From the NCBI GenBank assembly GCA_024231375.1, contig JAAEQP010000304.1, positions 1 through 10,121 on the forward strand: 10,121 nucleotides of DNA, written 5' to 3'. Each line of letters begins with the position of its first letter. Position 1 is the stretch's first letter. Source of the DNA: a bacterium (GTDB lineage Bacteria; Hydrogenedentota; Hydrogenedentia; Hydrogenedentiales; SLHB01). A program made the translations under genes and the position numbers. Under the pieces are notes generated by a model, which worked only from the letters and a program-made list of their open reading frames with translations, was not told where the DNA came from and made no database searches. Below are positions 7,307 to 10,121 of the stretch, piece by piece.

Positions 7307-7335
7307 TTGCCCCGCCAGTCCCAGTCTGGTACTTT
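7307..7335 (+). promoter_or_regulatory. Weak candidate promoter for the Tct transporter operon
   Basis: TTGCCC and TACTTT are separated by 17 nt, and TACTTT is preceded by TGG, an extended -10 arrangement. Matches to consensus are four of six and three of six. The hexamers overlap the small inverted repeats of this region, so activator-dependent use is conceivable. No better-spaced pair was found between the divergent genes in this direction. Confidence 0.22.
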
Positions 7336-7418
7336 CTCTTAGCCTCTGAGACTAGGCCCGGCTGAACGTGTTGGGCCGTTTCGAGGGGATGCGGTGCAAC
7401 GTGCCAAGGGGTATTCAA

Positions 7419-8768
7419 GTGACAACAGAGATGGATATGCTGCCGTCGCGGCTTGGCTGGCGGGTGGCCTTGTGTCTGCTGGTTGCCGCACTTGCCGGCT
7501 GTGGCGGTCGCGACGATTATCCCAGTCGCCCCGTCGTACTCGTATGCCCCTGGTCGGCGGGGGGCGGCACGGATCGGGTCGCGCGTCATATGGCGGCCCA
7601 ACTCGAAGGAGAACTGGGTGTTCCCGTGAACGTGGTAAACGCCACGGGCGGTGCCGGCGTGACTGGGCATACCCGTGGGGCGCTAGCTCGGCCGGACGGC
7701 TACACCATCACGCTTGCCACCGCCGAACTCAGCATGCTCCATTGGCGGGGGCTTACGAACCTCACCCACAACGATTTCGACCCCCTCATGCTCATCAACC
7801 GCGACGATGCGGCGCTGTTCGTACGCGAGGATGCGGCCTGGTCCACATTGAACGAGTTGAAGGAGGCCATCGACAGCGAACCCGGCACGCTGAAGGCGTC
7901 GGGCACGGCCCACGGCGGGATCTGGCATGTCAGTCTGGCCGGCTGGATGACGAAGGCCGGTATGGCGCCGTCGGACGTGCTGTGGATCTCGATCAACGGC
8001 GCGGCGCCTTCGCTTCAAGAACTGATTTCGGGCGGCGTCGATATGGTGTGCTGCAGCCTCCCGGAAGCCCAGTCGCTGCTTGATGCCAAGCGCGTCCGAT
8101 GCCTGGGGCTCATGGCGCCAGAACGATTGCCCGCGTTCCCGGACGTGCCGACTTTCGCGGAGCAGGGCGTGGACTGGCAGATGGGTACATGGCGTGGTCT
8201 GATGGCGCCGAGAGAGGTGCCGGCGGACCGGCTGGATCACCTGCGAACCACCATCGAGACGGTTGCCACCGGCGGCGACTATCGCGAATTCATGGCGACC
8301 GCGGGGTTCAATCCGGCTGCCGTGGGCGGAGACGCGTTCGACGGGTTCCTCGCTCGCGTGGACGAGCAACTGGGCGCGATTCTCACGAGTGAAGCGTTTC
8401 GGTCTGTCCAGTCCTCGCGATTTGGACCAATGGTGTTTCCTGCGATTCTCGGGCTGCTGCTGATTGTGAACGTCTTCATCTTGCTGGCCCGGCGCCAACT
8501 ACGGACTTCTCCCGATGCGGCGAAGGTCACGCGCGCGGGCCTGCTCCGTGTCACGATGGTGGCCGGTTGGGTCGCGGTCTACGTCTTGCTGGCCGAGCCG
8601 CTGGGGTTCCTGGCGACGGCGACCGCATTGCTGTTCGCACTACTGTGGCGTTTTGGTTCGCGCTGGTATGTGGCCGCTCCGCTAAGCGTGTCCGTCGTGG
8701 CACTGGCCTATCAGTTGTTTGCCGTGTATCTGCGGGTCCCGCTTCCCTTCGGAACGTGGGGGACTTGA
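7419..8768 (+). CDS. Fused TctC-TctB: substrate-binding lipoprotein joined to small membrane subunit of a tripartite tricarboxylate transporter
   Basis: A 449-residue fusion. Residues 1-28 form a lipoprotein signal ending in the lipobox LAGC (Cys28). Residues about 34-330 are a TctC/Bug-type binding protein: YPSRPVVLVCPWSAGGGTD and a later RPDGYTI are family hallmarks of the loops that cradle carboxylate ligands. From about 336 the chain becomes TctB: GPMVFP, then four membrane helices (about 340-357, 377-393, 394-411, 416-438) and a terminal VPLPFG motif typical of TctB C-termini. Normally TctC and TctB are separate proteins, and TctB begins with one more helix before its GP.FP segment; here the exported domain takes its place. 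The basic stretch ARRQLR after the first helix is positive-inside, as expected if the binding domain is periplasmic. I chose GTG at 7419 because AAGGGG lies seven bases upstream; the GTG at 7368 has no such site. TctA follows after one base. The imported carboxylate cannot be named. Confidence 0.9.
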   Translation: MTTEMDMLPSRLGWRVALCLLVAALAGCGGRDDYPSRPVVLVCPWSAGGGTDRVARHMAAQLEGELGVPVNVVNATGGAGVTGHTRGALARPDGYTITLATAELSMLHWRGLTNLTHNDFDPLMLINRDDAALFVREDAAWSTLNELKEAIDSEPGTLKASGTAHGGIWHVSLAGWMTKAGMAPSDVLWISINGAAPSLQELISGGVDMVCCSLPEAQSLLDAKRVRCLGLMAPERLPAFPDVPTFAEQGVDWQMGTWRGLMAPREVPADRLDHLRTTIETVATGGDYREFMATAGFNPAAVGGDAFDGFLARVDEQLGAILTSEAFRSVQSSRFGPMVFPAILGLLLIVNVFILLARRQLRTSPDAAKVTRAGLLRVTMVAGWVAVYVLLAEPLGFLATATALLFALLWRFGSRWYVAAPLSVSVVALAYQLFAVYLRVPLPFGTWGT

Positions 8769-8769
8769 C

Positions 8770-10121
8770 GTGAGCGAAGCGTTACAACAGGCCTTCGCGC
8801 AGGTTCTCGGCGACCCCTGGGTGTGGTTGATCGTCATCGGTTGTGCGGTGTATGGCGTGTTCATCGGCGCCATCCCCGGCCTGACCGCCACCATGGCCGT
8901 CGCCCTGTTTGTCCCGCTGGCCTACTGGCTTGACCCTGTCCCCGCGCTGGCTGCCGTCGTCACCATGGAAGCATGCGCCATCTTCGCGGGCGACATACCC
9001 AACACCCTCCTGCGTATCCCCGGTACGCCGGCATCCGCTGCCTACGCTGACGACGCCTATGCCTTCACGCGCCGTGGCGAGCCGGGACGTGCCCTGGGCA
9101 CATGCCTCCTCTTCAGTTCCACGGGTGGCCTGTTCGGCGTGGCCGTGCTTGTGCTGGTGGGTGGTCAACTTGCCAAGGTCGCCGTCATGTTCAGCGTGGC
9201 CGAGTACTTCTGGCTATACCTGTTGGGACTCAGTTGTGCGGTGGTCGTCTCGCGCGGGTCCACATTGCACGCCACAATGGGCCTGTTCCTGGGACTGCTG
9301 CTCTCGACCGTGGGCCTCAGTGCCGTTCACGCGGAGGCGCGGTTCACCTTTGGCCGCCCCGAGTTGTTCCAGGGCATCAACTTTGTCCCGTCCATGATCG
9401 GCCTGTTTGGCGTGTCCGAGATCTTCCGCAACATGCTCACACTCGACAAGGCCTCGGACGATGTGCCGCGGCGCCGTTTGAGTGGTTCGATTCTGGCGCC
9501 GGCCGCGAAGATGCTGGGCGCGCGGAAAGGTCATGCCGTGCGTTCGGGCGTGATCGGATCGCTGGTGGGCATGTTGCCCGGTGCCGGCGCCGACATCGCT
9601 GCGTGGGTGTCGTTGGCTGCGTCCAAACGATTCAGCAAGAAGCCCGAGGAGTATGGGCGGGGATCCCTGGAGGGGATCGCCGATGCCAGTGCGGCCAATT
9701 CGTCGGCCTTGGCGGCCACGTGGATACCGGCCTTGGTGTTCGGGATTCCCGGTGACTCGATTACGGCGATCGTGATTGGCGTACTGCTGATGAAGAACGT
9801 GCGTCCGGGACCCGAGATCTTCGAGAAGCAGGCCGCCTTGGTCTATAGCACGTATCTGGTGTTTGTGCTGGCGAACCTGGTTATGATTCCCGTTGGACTT
9901 CTGGCCATCCGCGCGGGGGGCTATGTGGTCCGGGTGCCGCGCAAGGTACTGCTCCCCCTGATCCTGCTCTTCTGCGTCATTGGCTCCTACGCCATCAACG
10001 GAAGCTACTTCGACGTGTGGGTCATGCTGGGGATGGGGTTGCTCGGGTTCGGGCTTGAGCGCTACGCCATTCCTCTGGGGCCCGTGGTCCTCGGCATTAT
10101 TCTCGGTGGGCCGTTGGAAGA
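8770..10121 (+). CDS. tctA: TctA, large membrane subunit of the tripartite tricarboxylate transporter (3' end cut by window)
   Basis: The first 450 residues of a TctA-family permease; the family is usually about 500 residues, so roughly 50 are missing at the window edge. TctA forms the transport channel, driven by an ion gradient, with substrate delivered by TctC. Family marks are visible in both halves: GAIPGLTATM (33-42) and LRIPGTPASAA (81-91) near the N-terminus, RFTFG (191-195), then GMLPGAGADIAAW (267-279), ALVFGIPGDS (321-330) and VRPGP (344-348). The rest alternates hydrophobic helices with short polar loops. The usual GGS and DG marks beside the first PGT segment read AGD and DD here, and the DP.TG motif before RFTFG is absent. 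The GTG start lies one base after the stop of the fusion gene and follows GGGGGA at six bases, implying translational coupling. Confidence 0.93.
   Translation, partial: MSEALQQAFAQVLGDPWVWLIVIGCAVYGVFIGAIPGLTATMAVALFVPLAYWLDPVPALAAVVTMEACAIFAGDIPNTLLRIPGTPASAAYADDAYAFTRRGEPGRALGTCLLFSSTGGLFGVAVLVLVGGQLAKVAVMFSVAEYFWLYLLGLSCAVVVSRGSTLHATMGLFLGLLLSTVGLSAVHAEARFTFGRPELFQGINFVPSMIGLFGVSEIFRNMLTLDKASDDVPRRRLSGSILAPAAKMLGARKGHAVRSGVIGSLVGMLPGAGADIAAWVSLAASKRFSKKPEEYGRGSLEGIADASAANSSALAATWIPALVFGIPGDSITAIVIGVLLMKNVRPGPEIFEKQAALVYSTYLVFVLANLVMIPVGLLAIRAGGYVVRVPRKVLLPLILLFCVIGSYAINGSYFDVWVMLGMGLLGFGLERYAIPLGPVVLGIILGGPLE

Larger units (their letters stand above)
7091..7418. other. Divergent intergenic region between kinase operon and transporter operon
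   Basis: This 328-nt stretch holds no supported gene. It contains the kinase-operon promoter near 7172, a short TG repeat (7194-7205), an isolated TTGACA at 7280-7285 without a -10 partner, and several small stems nearer the transporter start: CGGGG-TTG-CCCCG (7302-7314), CCAG/CTGG (7315-7329) and GCCT/AGGC (7342-7357). The stems lie in the likely 5' leader of the transporter mRNA, but I do not recognise them as a known riboswitch class. Confidence 0.6.

Noticed and set aside
7292..7310. Sigma-54 promoter (TGGCCCG ... TTGC)
   Set aside because: Thirteen bases separate the GG and GC elements, where sigma-54 promoters need ten.
7683..8498. Minus-strand open frame of 271 codons opposite the TctC domain
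   Set aside because: It is a shadow of the transporter fusion gene with no family motif and no start site signal.
1..10121. CRISPR arrays, insertion sequences or integration of a mobile element next to the tRNA
   Set aside because: No regularly spaced repeats, transposase or integrase were seen, and no second copy of the tRNA 3' end was noticed that would mark an attachment site.

Overview
The window is GC-rich and bacterial. The transporter gene carries a lipobox, which points to a Gram-negative envelope. Clear Shine-Dalgarno sites precede every gene, and the tRNA encodes its own CCA end. The mix of many-PAS hybrid kinases, a PocR-type sensor kinase and a tripartite tricarboxylate transporter (TTT) fits an uncultured, environmental, signalling-rich lineage. 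Planctomycete- or Hydrogenedentota-like lineages are possible, but the sequence seen here does not fix the taxon.

Layout. Left edge (1-238): a hairpin of unknown role, a tRNA-Leu(CAG) gene on the + strand, and a strong hairpin terminator. The terminator lies between the tRNA and the convergent gene to its right and can probably serve both. 239-3361 (-): a 1040-residue soluble hybrid histidine kinase with five PAS domains, a histidine kinase core and a C-terminal receiver. 3362-3702: no gene, but an AT-rich patch with an inverted repeat that may be the kinase promoter or operator. 3703-4338 (-): an unfamiliar 211-residue protein that I read as a strongly divergent receiver-domain protein. 4367-7090 (-): a 907-residue PocR-GAF-GAF histidine kinase, 28 nt upstream of the receiver-like gene and almost certainly in the same operon. 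7091-7418: a divergent intergenic region with a good extended -10 promoter for the kinase operon. 7419-8768 (+): one gene encoding a fused TctC (substrate-binding lipoprotein) and TctB (small membrane subunit). 8770 to the window end (+): TctA, the large membrane subunit, cut off by the window edge.

How the genes may work together. The PocR kinase and the atypical receiver protein look like a two-component pair. They are transcribed divergently from a TTT operon. In enterobacteria the tctCBA operon is controlled by a kinase/regulator pair (TctDE), so this pair may sense the imported substrate or a related metabolite and control uptake. The receiver-like protein has no visible DNA-binding domain, so any output would have to go through protein contacts or through another regulator outside the window. 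The five-PAS hybrid kinase lies downstream in the same direction but behind a 341-nt gap and with its own ribosome binding site, so it may be separately expressed.

The most unusual features are the in-frame TctC-TctB fusion, which seems to have replaced the first TctB membrane helix with the exported binding domain, and the expanded receiver-like protein paired with a PocR kinase whose ATP-binding G1 box is degenerate.
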